Below the pieces are notes generated by a model. That model did no database searches, was not told the origin of the DNA, and saw nothing but the letters and a program-made list of their open reading frames with translations. DNA of 64,000 nucleotides from Heracleum sosnowskyi (taxonomy: Eukaryota > Streptophyta > Magnoliopsida > Apiales > Apiaceae). Position numbers and translations under genes: made by a program. Position 1 is the first letter of the stretch. Each line of letters opens with the position of its first letter. The DNA lies in NCBI GenBank assembly GCA_030848705.1, contig JAUIZM010000025.1, positions 1,426,001-1,490,000 on the forward strand. The letters are read 5' to 3'. This document shows, piece by piece, positions 20,956-28,668 of this stretch.

Positions 20956-22373
20956 GCAACTGGGTAGCTATCATCAGAAGTAGTAGAGCACAATAGCTTC
21001 TGGCTCTAGCTCTTCTGCTTCGATGTTGGATAGCATTCAAGTACTTGTCCTGGTTAAATAGATTTTCTCTTTTGTAACCATAGTGATTAGTATGTACCAG
21101 AAAGATTAGCTAAGCATGAGTATGTAATTGACTGAATGTAACAGAGTTTGAATCAATTAATGAAAAAGACTCATTTTATTGCTTTACTTTCAGTATTATC
21201 AATTTTACCTAGTAATTGGAAAGACAAAAAAAACTTTAACCAATTAACTAACATACTCAGCAGCAATACAAATCACAAACAGGACTTAATAAACATACTC
21301 AATAGCATTGGTCAATCACTATCAAACAAACTCTATCTTTTCTCTGTTCAATCACACTTTTTCGAAAAACAAATGACTAAACCCAAAATCATAAACTGTC
21401 TGAAACAGGAAAATTATTTTAACCATCAGAGATTAAAACAAAGTAACCTCGGCGTATTTCACACAAAACATCAGTGTTTACCATTTGTCCTTCTTTGTCA
21501 ATAAACTCTTTTCTCAATCTGTACAGTTGTGAAAATATGTGTGTGTAGTAGCAGAGTTTACCGAAAACAGTATTTAGACCATCTCAAAGTGCATAAAATC
21601 CACAATCTAAAGTAGTAAAAACTGGTTACCTAAACTCTCATGTATAACATAAAATCTGATTTTATATCTAAACTCTGTATTACTGATATCCTTTCATTTG
21701 GATATGTCTTTTATTTTTCACCCCCTTTATTAATTTTTTTATTTTTCAATATATATTTTTTTATTTATTTTTCCAGTAATCAGTGGTTGGCACTAGTCAC
21801 CAAAAATCAAAGATTTTAGCCCTTATTTCATACAATAAGTTCCTGGATCGTCCTAGGCACAACATGATCTCAAAGGAATTTGTGCTCTGTTTGGCATCTT
21901 TTGAATTTGAGGGTGAATTATTTGAAATTAATAATCAGAGTTTAGACTTTTCATCAGTAAATATAATTAACTTATGAGAGAAAATGCAAACAGCTAATAC
22001 AGACTCAGTGTATAGGATCAATAAACTAAGAGATGCTATAAATATTGAGACAGTATCATGCTGTGGTAGCTTACTGCACATTTTTGAGATCAGAGTCTAT
22101 ACAACTCTTAAGGATTCACAGTTACTTACTGAGAATTATGCTTCATACAAATTTCTTCATTGGTCCATATGTTTCAGACAAAATTACAATCAGAGTATAG
22201 CATTTAAACTGTAATTACCAGAGCATGACCAACAGAGTTTAACATCAGAGTATGCTTTCAGAGTATGACTAACACTTCACAGAGTTTATCATCAGAGTTT
22301 AACATGCTGGTTCACATAACAGTTAACATATGTAAGAAATCATGAACATAAAAAGTGAGTCTAACCCGTATCT
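20956..22373. other. Non-coding stretch of the retrotransposon between pol and the antisense ORF
   Basis: About 1.4 kb of AT-rich sequence with no supported gene. It includes a T-rich run around 21710-21770 and many copies of CAGAGTTT or CAGAGTA. Five copies lie between 22233 and 22300. The part just after 20955 may hold the 3' UTR of the antisense ORF. Short open frames here (for example 21148-21504 on the plus strand) lack supporting context. Confidence 0.7.
22233..22300. repeat. Cluster of CAGAGTTT/CAGAGTA motifs downstream of pol
   Basis: CAGAGTTT occurs at 22233-22240, 22280-22287 and 22293-22300, with CAGAGTATG at about 22246 and 22259. The same motif forms the near-palindrome in the LTR U3 and recurs through the element. 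Confidence 0.7.
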
Positions 22374-25300
22374 CTAGTCAGAACCAGAGATCATTCCAAG
22401 TTCATTTACCAATCTTGTAAAAGTAGCTTCACTCAAAGGTTTGGTGAAGATATCTGCAAGTTGTTGGTCTGTAGACACAAAATGAAGCTCAATATTCCCT
22501 TCTTCCACATGTTCTCTGATAAAATGATATCTTATGCTGATGTGCTTGGTCATGGAATGCTGTACTGGATTTCCTGTCATAGCAATAGCACTTTGGTTAT
22601 CACAGAAAATAGGAATTTTAGAGTACCTTAACCCATAATCCAGCAATTGATTCTTCATCCATAAAATCTGTGCACAACAGCTACCAGCTGCTATATACTC
22701 TGCTTCAGCTGTGGATGTGGAAATCGACTTCTGTTTCTTGCTATACCAAGAAACTAATCTGTCACCTAAAAATTGACAGCTTCCACTTGTACTTTTTCTG
22801 TCTATCTTACAGCCTGCAAAATCTGCATCAGAGTAACCAATTAACTTAAACTCTGATTCTCTAGGATACCACAAACCCAAGGTTATGGTTCCTTTGAGAT
22901 ATTTGAAAATCCTTTTTACAGCTGTTAGATGAGGCTCTCTGGGATCTGCTTGAAATCTTGCACAAAGACATGTTGCATACATGATATCAGGTCTACTTGC
23001 AGTAAGATACAGTAAAGACCCTATCATTCCTCTGTAGTTAGTCATATCTACCGAGGCTCCTGTGTCTTTGTCAAGCTTCGTTGCTGTAGCCATGGGAGTT
23101 GTAGCAGATGAACTATCAAGCATACCAAATTTCTTGAGAAGATTTCTGGTATATTTTGTTTGATTGATAAAAATCCCATCATCTGTTTGCTTGACCTGTA
23201 AGCCTAGAAAATAACTAAGCTCTCCCATCATGCTCATTTGGTACCTGGATTGCATAAGCTTTGCAAACTTCTTACAAAGTTTGTCATTAGTAGATCCAAA
23301 AATAATATCATCTACATAAATTTGAACTAAAAGCAAATCATCACCAGAATTGAAATAAAACAAGGTTTTATCAATTGTACCTCTTGTGAACCCACTTTCT
23401 AAAAGAAATTGAGCAAGAGTTTCATACCATGCTCTTGGTGCTTGCTTTAGTCCATATAATGCCTTGTCAAGCCTGTAGACATAATCTGGATGCTTGGAAT
23501 CTACAAATCCTGGTGGTTGTTCAACAAATACCTCTTCTTCAAGCTTCCCATTGAGAAAAGCACTTTTCACATCCATCTGAAAGACTTTAAACTTCTTGTG
23601 TGCAGCATAGGCCAGAAAAATCCTTATGGCCTCCAGTCTTGCAACTGGAGCAAAGGTTTCATCATAGTCAATTCCTTCCTGTTGTGAATAACCTTTTGCC
23701 ACAAGTCTAGCCTTATTCCTTGTAATCACACCATCACTGTCAGTCTTGTTTCTGAAAACCCACTTTGTACCTACAATTGATCTGTTCTTTGGTCTAGGTA
23801 CAAGTGTCCAGACTTCATTTCTTTCAAATTCATTTAACTCTTCTTGCATTGCTGTAATCCAATTAGCATCTTGAAGAGCTTCCTCCACTTTCTTTGGTTC
23901 AGTTTGAGACAAGAAAGCATGATACAGACACTCATTATTTGTTGCACTTCTGGTTCTTACACCAGCATCAGGATCTCCAATTATGAGATCAGGTGTGTGT
24001 GCCTGTGTCCACTTTCTTGCTGATGGTAAGTGGTTTCTTGCATCATTGTTGGATCCTCCCCCTTGATCCATGCTCTCCTGATTCATATGTTGACTTTCTA
24101 CATTCTCTGAGGCTCCCCCTGAATTTGATGACTCAGAGTTTGAATTGTCAGAGTTTGAATCAGTTTCCTCAACTGACTCACTTGCTGTGTCATGTTGAGC
24201 TTCTTCACGCTCCCCCTCAACTGGTTCTCTATTTTGTTCAATTTGAGAATTATCAGTTTCTCCAGTATTTACCAGTAGAGGTTCAGAGTATGCTTCGTCA
24301 GAGTTTGTCAACCCTGCTTCATCATAGTTTATATCATCAAAGAGTAGATCTTCATTTTCAAAACGAAGTTGATCATATCCATCCTTGTCTTCAAGTCCAA
24401 TTATTTTCTTGTCATCAAATGACACATGTATGGATTCCATGATCACTTTAGTTCTTAGATTGTAAACTCTGAATGCTTTTGTTGACAGTGGGTAGCCAAC
24501 AAAAATTCCTTCATCAGCTTTTAACTCGAACTTTGTCAACTGTTCAGGATGAGTCTTCAACACAAAGCATTTGCATCCAAATATATGAAAATATTTCAAA
24601 TTTGGCTTCTTATTTTTCACCATCTCATATGGTGTTTTCCCATGCTTGTTGATCAGTGTAGCATTTTGAGTAAAACAAGCAGTTTGAACAGCTTCTGCCC
24701 AGAAATAAGTTGGTAATTTTGCTTCTTCAAGCATAGTTCTGGCTGCTTCAATTAAAGTTCTGTTCTTTCTTTCAACTACACCATTTTGCTGTGGAGTGCC
24801 AGGTGCAGAAAATTCTTGTTTCACCCCTCTTTCCTTGCAGAAAGCTTCCATGAATGAATTTCTGAATTCAGTTCCATTATCACTCCTTATTATTTTGACT
24901 TTGTGCTTTGATCCTTTGTCCAGTAGATTTACATGATCCATTAGAATTTGAGCAGTTTCATCCTTCTTTGACAAGAAATACACCCATGTATATCTAGTAT
25001 ATTCATCAACAATTACTAGAGCATATTTCTTTCTGCCCATTGACATTATATTCACTGGTCCAAAAAGATCAACATGTAGAAGATGATAAGGTTCCACTAC
25101 TGAAGATTCAGTTTTGCTCTTGAAAGATGACTTCCTTTGTTTGGCCTTTTGACAGGAATCACATAGGCCATTTAGACTGAGTGTTGATTTTGGGAGTCCT
25201 CTTACAAGATCCTTTCTTATCAGCTCATTAATGTTGTTCAAATTTAGATGAGAGAGCTTTTTATGCCAATTCCAACTCTCTTCATTTGACATTCTTGCAG

Positions 25301-25682
25301 TCAGACACACTGTTTTTCCATCAGAGTTTGTTACCAAACTTGCTTCATAAATATTGTTGCGCCTGTGTCCAACTAGAACAACTTTTCCAGTAGATTTACT
25401 GATAACTTCACAGTATTCACTATGAAAATCTACATGGTTTCCTCTGTCACAGATTTGACTCACAGATAACAGATTGTGCTTGAGTCCTGAGACTAGAGCT
25501 ACATCAGTGATGATGACACCTCCAAGATTAATGTTGCCATATCCCAGAGTATGTCCTACGTTGCCATCTCCATAGGAAACTTTTGGGCCATCCTTCTCCA
25601 CAAAGTCTGATAGCAGGGCTTTATTTCCAGTCATATGTCCTGAGCATCCACTGTCCAAGATAAGTGTGCTCTCTATTATACC
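22374..25682 (-). CDS. pol: Pol polyprotein: protease, integrase, reverse transcriptase, RNase H
   Basis: The frame opens after a TAG at 25685-25683; the first ATG is only at 25634, inside the protease, so it is probably made as part of a Gag-Pol product. Numbering from the Leu codon at 25658, the aspartic protease motif DSG is at residues 2-4. The GAG-pre-integrase zinc site has H132, H137, C166 and C169. The integrase triad is D197, D260 and E296, with the DD35E spacing. An acidic Ser/Asn/Glu linker spans 440-545. The reverse transcriptase begins near 600, with D696 in the first catalytic motif and YVDD at 781-784. The RNase H region includes D944, E985 and D1020, and the protein ends at residue 1094. 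The domain order is that of copia. It makes cDNA from the element RNA in particles and inserts it into the genome. All key residues are present and no stop interrupts it. The text after YVDD resembles SIRE/Maximus elements. Confidence 0.95.
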   Translation of the reverse strand, partial: GIIESTLILDSGCSGHMTGNKALLSDFVEKDGPKVSYGDGNVGHTLGYGNINLGGVIITDVALVSGLKHNLLSVSQICDRGNHVDFHSEYCEVISKSTGKVVLVGHRRNNIYEASLVTNSDGKTVCLTARMSNEESWNWHKKLSHLNLNNINELIRKDLVRGLPKSTLSLNGLCDSCQKAKQRKSSFKSKTESSVVEPYHLLHVDLFGPVNIMSMGRKKYALVIVDEYTRYTWVYFLSKKDETAQILMDHVNLLDKGSKHKVKIIRSDNGTEFRNSFMEAFCKERGVKQEFSAPGTPQQNGVVERKNRTLIEAARTMLEEAKLPTYFWAEAVQTACFTQNATLINKHGKTPYEMVKNKKPNLKYFHIFGCKCFVLKTHPEQLTKFELKADEGIFVGYPLSTKAFRVYNLRTKVIMESIHVSFDDKKIIGLEDKDGYDQLRFENEDLLFDDINYDEAGLTNSDEAYSEPLLVNTGETDNSQIEQNREPVEGEREEAQHDTASESVEETDSNSDNSNSESSNSGGASENVESQHMNQESMDQGGGSNNDARNHLPSARKWTQAHTPDLIIGDPDAGVRTRSATNNECLYHAFLSQTEPKKVEEALQDANWITAMQEELNEFERNEVWTLVPRPKNRSIVGTKWVFRNKTDSDGVITRNKARLVAKGYSQQEGIDYDETFAPVARLEAIRIFLAYAAHKKFKVFQMDVKSAFLNGKLEEEVFVEQPPGFVDSKHPDYVYRLDKALYGLKQAPRAWYETLAQFLLESGFTRGTIDKTLFYFNSGDDLLLVQIYVDDIIFGSTNDKLCKKFAKLMQSRYQMSMMGELSYFLGLQVKQTDDGIFINQTKYTRNLLKKFGMLDSSSATTPMATATKLDKDTGASVDMTNYRGMIGSLLYLTASRPDIMYATCLCARFQADPREPHLTAVKRIFKYLKGTITLGLWYPRESEFKLIGYSDADFAGCKIDRKSTSGSCQFLGDRLVSWYSKKQKSISTSTAEAEYIAAGSCCAQILWMKNQLLDYGLRYSKIPIFCDNQSAIAMTGNPVQHSMTKHISIRYHFIREHVEEGNIELHFVSTDQQLADIFTKPLSEATFTRLVNELGMISGSD

Positions 25683-25704
25683 CTACAATCACAAACAAAC
25701 ACTA
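25683..25704 (-). promoter_or_regulatory. Gag/pol junction with splice-acceptor-like sequence
   Basis: The gag TAG is at 25704-25702. The pol frame (+1 relative to gag) is closed by TGA and TAG until 25683. The text TTTGTTTGTGATTGTAG just before the pol frame has the U-rich tract and final AG of a plant 3' splice site, with the next exon starting GG at 25682. One frame-compatible donor is GTAAAG starting at 25977, which would remove 295 bases and place gag codon 692 in frame with pol. That donor is only one candidate and would delete the third gag zinc knuckle from the fusion product. Confidence 0.4.
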
Positions 25705-28053
25705 AGTGTTAGTTTTAAGGATCCAGACTTGCTTGGACCCTTTGCCTTTCTTAACAGTGTTAGCTTTTGCAGCGGAATCAACTTTCTCAGAGTTTAAACT
25801 AACATTGTCAGATTTTACACTAGCAGAGTTTGCTCTAACCCACTTTAAGTTGGGTTTTAGCTCATAGTAATTATGATAAATTGCATGATAACTCTTACAT
25901 GTGTAAATAGAATGCCAAGTGCTCCCACAATGTTTGCATAAGGTCTGTGGTTTTACTCTAACATAATCATTCTTTACTTCTGAAGTAGAAGGTAAAGAAT
26001 TAATATGCTTGTTCTTAGTGCAAAATCTAGCAAGATGATTAGAACTACCACAACTGTAACATGTTTTCCTTAAAGCACCAGCATTAGGCAAATGATTATT
26101 TCTATTGTTTATGCCTATTTTTCCATTCCTATTTCTCTTGGACCCTTTAGGTTTCATGGCAGACTTAACCTCTTTGAGCTTATGTTTAAACTGTTTTCCT
26201 GTCATTAAACCAACATTAACCTGTTTCTCACAGACTCTTATTGGTTCTTTAACAGCTTCTATCTCAACAGGCTTCTCTGTTTTAGATTCAGTATCTACTT
26301 GTTCAACACAAGTTTCAACTGGCTCCATAACAGTTTCTTTCACAACTGCAGATTTTAACTTTCCAGATTCAGGAACAAATGTTACAGGAGTCGAATATGA
26401 ACTTGTGAAAGCTCTAAACTTAATTTTATCTTGAAACCTAAGTTCATCTTCCTCACTGTATCCTAAACCTACAGCATTTGTTTGAAAAACTTGATGTGTA
26501 TCTCTGCCAGAATTAGTCCAAGTTTTAATTATTTTTCTTTCCTTCTCTAAATCAGATTCTAGTTGCCTATACCTTTTAAGCAACTCCTGTTCCACATAAA
26601 CAGCATCATCTCTTTCTTTTTGAGTCTGCTTCATATTCTCAAGTTCTCTTTCAAGAAACTTGTTTCTTTCTTTAAGACTAAGATTCTCAGATTTAATCCT
26701 TTCATTCTCTAAAGTCTGATCCCTATAACTAACATGTATGTTCTTAAGATAAATTCTTAATTCAGAAATATTATCAGTATCATACGCATAAGTAGTTAGG
26801 GGTACCTTATTTTCTGATGATTCAGTCTCATCTTTGACAGTTGCCATAAGAGCATAATTTTCTCCATCATCAGAATCTGAAGTATCTGCCCAGTCTTTGC
26901 CTTTAGAGACGAGTGCTTTTCCAGTTTTTCCTTTCTTGCACTCTGGAGCATAGTGACCCATCTCTTTGCACTTGTAGCACTGGATCTCAGATTTGTCCTT
27001 CTTTCCAGACTTGGTATCTTTTCCATCAGACTTTCTGAAATTCTTCTTCTCAGAATTTGAATCTCTCCTTGAGAATCTCTTTCCTTTCTTGAAGTTCTTG
27101 AATCCCATCTTCTTGAAGGTCTTCACCATCAATGCCGCCATTTGCATCAACTGTTCTTCATCATCCTCAGAGTCAGAAGCTTCATCAGAGTTTGAGTCAT
27201 CATCAGAGTTTGATGACTCACTTTCAGATTTAATGACTAAAGCCTTTCCCTTGGCTTTCTTCTTTGATGATTCCTTCTTTTCAATGGGCTTCTCCTCAAC
27301 TTTGAGAGCAACAGATTTTGTCTTCTTGCTTGATCTTCTGTTTCTTTGATCTATCTCAAGTTCATGAGTCTTTAACAAGCCATAAATCTCATCAAGATCT
27401 GTATCATCAAGATCATAATTATCTCTGATTGAGGTCGTCTTCAGATCCCATTTTTCAGGTAGAGATAAGAGAAACTTGAGATTTGACTCTTCAAGATTAT
27501 ATTCTTTGTCAACCAGAGACAGATCATTCAGTAATTTACAAAACCTGTCATAAGTCTCAGTCAAGGTTTCATTAGATCTTGAATCAAAGTGCTCATACTC
27601 CTGTGTGAGTATTGTCTTCCTGTTCTTCTTTATAGCAGTGGTTCCTTGACACCTTACTTCCAAAGCATCCCAGATTTCCTTTGCCGTTTTGCAGCCAATT
27701 ACTCTGTTAGACATAACATTATCTAAAGCACTGTGGAGTAGATGTCTAACCTTTGCATCCTTTGCAATTGATGAGATGTCTTCAGGAGTATAATCTTTCT
27801 TTTCCTTTGGAATCAGTGTCTGTTCTTTATCACCAACAGCAGGAGATAATTTAGTTGGCTTATGAGGACCATTATTGATTCTGTCAAGATATTCTGGATC
27901 TGTAGCCTCCAGAAACATGGTCATCTTCACCTTCCATATCGGATACTCTATTGGCCTGAGAATTGGAACCCTGATAGTTTCATATCGACTCACAGAATTT
28001 GGCTTAACCTGTTCAGCCGCAGGAGGAACTTGATTTTGATTTTCTTCAGACAT
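25702..28053 (-). CDS. gag: Gag capsid/nucleocapsid protein with three zinc knuckles
   Basis: Starts at the first ATG after the PBS (28053), about 50 bases downstream. At 783 residues it is long for a copia Gag. Residues 25-235 form the capsid-like Gag domain, with an EYPIWKVKM motif at 36-44 and a KEIWDALE motif at 125-132. Residues 270-300 are an acidic Ser/Asp/Glu run, followed by a basic Lys/Arg stretch at 310-355. The first CCHC knuckle (CX2CX4HX4C) is C359, C362, H367 and C372. A coiled coil is likely at about 440-512. Two more CCHC knuckles follow: C665, C668, H673, C678 and C706, C709, H714, C719. It assembles the particle and binds the element RNA. It ends with a TAG short of the protease, in a different frame from pol. 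No internal stop or frameshift is seen. Confidence 0.93.
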   Translation of the reverse strand: MSEENQNQVPPAAEQVKPNSVSRYETIRVPILRPIEYPIWKVKMTMFLEATDPEYLDRINNGPHKPTKLSPAVGDKEQTLIPKEKKDYTPEDISSIAKDAKVRHLLHSALDNVMSNRVIGCKTAKEIWDALEVRCQGTTAIKKNRKTILTQEYEHFDSRSNETLTETYDRFCKLLNDLSLVDKEYNLEESNLKFLLSLPEKWDLKTTSIRDNYDLDDTDLDEIYGLLKTHELEIDQRNRRSSKKTKSVALKVEEKPIEKKESSKKKAKGKALVIKSESESSNSDDDSNSDEASDSEDDEEQLMQMAALMVKTFKKMGFKNFKKGKRFSRRDSNSEKKNFRKSDGKDTKSGKKDKSEIQCYKCKEMGHYAPECKKGKTGKALVSKGKDWADTSDSDDGENYALMATVKDETESSENKVPLTTYAYDTDNISELRIYLKNIHVSYRDQTLENERIKSENLSLKERNKFLERELENMKQTQKERDDAVYVEQELLKRYRQLESDLEKERKIIKTWTNSGRDTHQVFQTNAVGLGYSEEDELRFQDKIKFRAFTSSYSTPVTFVPESGKLKSAVVKETVMEPVETCVEQVDTESKTEKPVEIEAVKEPIRVCEKQVNVGLMTGKQFKHKLKEVKSAMKPKGSKRNRNGKIGINNRNNHLPNAGALRKTCYSCGSSNHLARFCTKNKHINSLPSTSEVKNDYVRVKPQTLCKHCGSTWHSIYTCKSYHAIYHNYYELKPNLKWVRANSASVKSDNVSLNSEKVDSAAKANTVKKGKGSKQVWILKTNT

Positions 28054-28100
28054 GATTATTACTGTGTTTTAATCGTAAAACTGTATATATTAAACAGCCT

Positions 28101-28114
28101 TGGCTCTGATACCA
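28101..28114 (-). other. Primer-binding site for initiator-methionine tRNA
   Basis: Minus-strand TGGTATCAGAGCCA starts two bases after the end of the 5' LTR. It is complementary to the 3' end of plant initiator tRNA-Met including CCA, the standard primer of Ty1/copia elements. This fixes the element on the minus strand. Confidence 0.95.
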
Positions 28115-28310
28115 ATTGTTAGGCCGAATACACAATATAATCAAGTATGTATGAGAATAACAATAATTAATAACACTGTTTATGAATCAATAAAACTGTA
28201 ATCTTATTAACAGCTTCTCTCTTTATGATGTTAATGAATCATAAAGAGCTTCTAGGTTACACGAATAATATCTCAATGATCGCGTCCCTTCTAGGGATAA
28301 CCTATCTGTG

Positions 28311-28319
28311 TTTATATAG
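28311..28319 (-). promoter_or_regulatory. TATA box of the retrotransposon promoter
   Basis: Minus-strand CTATATAAA within the 5' LTR, in the context ACTATATAAACACAG. The expected RNA start is about 30 bp further left, near 28280-28285. Confidence 0.75.
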
Positions 28320-28565
28320 TACACAGCTACATACAATCCTTCTCTAATTGATATTCCTACAAGTTAGCTATACAATTCATATCAATTAAGGATTGCTTCT
28401 TATCTTCTATCCTGTTTCCTTAGCTGTATCAATATATTCTGCTTCTTTCCATCTTCAGAATGTATTGCTTCTAGAATCTTCAATTCTGCACCGACAGCTA
28501 ATTCAACTATCACCTTGTCAGACTTTAAATAAACTCTGACTAGCTTCCTTTAAACTCTTCACCCT

Positions 28566-28589
28566 ATCAGAGTTTAACTAAACTCTGAT
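28566..28589. promoter_or_regulatory. Near-palindromic U3 element in the 5' LTR
   Basis: Same 11-bp arms as at 16184-16207 (ATCAGAGTTTA and TAAACTCTGAT, two-base centre), about 250 bp upstream of the TATA box in element orientation. Further AAACTCT-type half sites lie on either side (about 28530, 28550 and 28600). This arrangement suits an upstream enhancer, but no binding factor is known. Confidence 0.5.
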
Positions 28590-28663
28590 CGGCTTCTGAT
28601 AAACTCTTGTCAGTACCTGTTGCTTAAACACTGATAAACAAACATTAGCAATTATATCTAACA

Positions 28664-28668
28664 TGGTA
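28664..28668. repeat. Target-site duplication TGGTA, right copy
   Basis: Matches 15730-15734. The satellite resumes immediately with TCTGCTCCGATTCAGG. Confidence 0.97.

Larger units (their letters stand above)
15735..28663 (-). mobile_element. Complete Ty1/copia LTR retrotransposon, SIRE/Maximus-like, minus strand
   Basis: A 12,929-bp element with 547-bp LTRs that look identical, a TGGTA target duplication, a tRNA-iMet primer-binding site, a polypurine tract, gag, and pol in the order protease, integrase, reverse transcriptase, RNase H, which is the copia order. All pol catalytic motifs are present and there is no internal stop in gag or pol. Downstream of pol it carries about 6 kb of additional sequence with a split sense ORF and an antisense ORF, which makes it larger than most copia elements. 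The RT/RNase H text resembles the SIRE/Maximus lineage as known to me; the short LTRs are unusual for that lineage, so a phylogeny is needed to fix it. Identical LTRs imply a recent insertion, and it is likely capable of transposition unless the gag/pol or additional-ORF breaks matter. Confidence 0.97.
28117..28663 (-). repeat. 5' LTR (right copy in the window), with promoter
   Basis: 547 bp, TG...CA, apparently identical to 15735-16281. Because the element is on the minus strand this copy is the functional 5' LTR. U3 occupies roughly 28663 to 28285, and R plus U5 the remainder down to 28117. The R/U5 inverted repeat is at 28219-28248. Confidence 0.97.

Noticed and set aside
21148..21504. 118-codon plus-strand ORF between pol and the antisense ORF
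   Set aside because: Asn/Lys/Leu-rich composition expected from AT-rich DNA, with no promoter-like sequence and no recognisable domain.
28101..28114. tRNA-Met gene fragment
   Set aside because: Only the 3'-end complement is present, directly beside the LTR, which is the primer-binding site of the element and not a tRNA gene.
16282..28116. Nested second transposon within the element
   Set aside because: No additional LTR pairs, terminal inverted repeats or target duplications were found between the LTRs; the additional ORFs appear to belong to the element.
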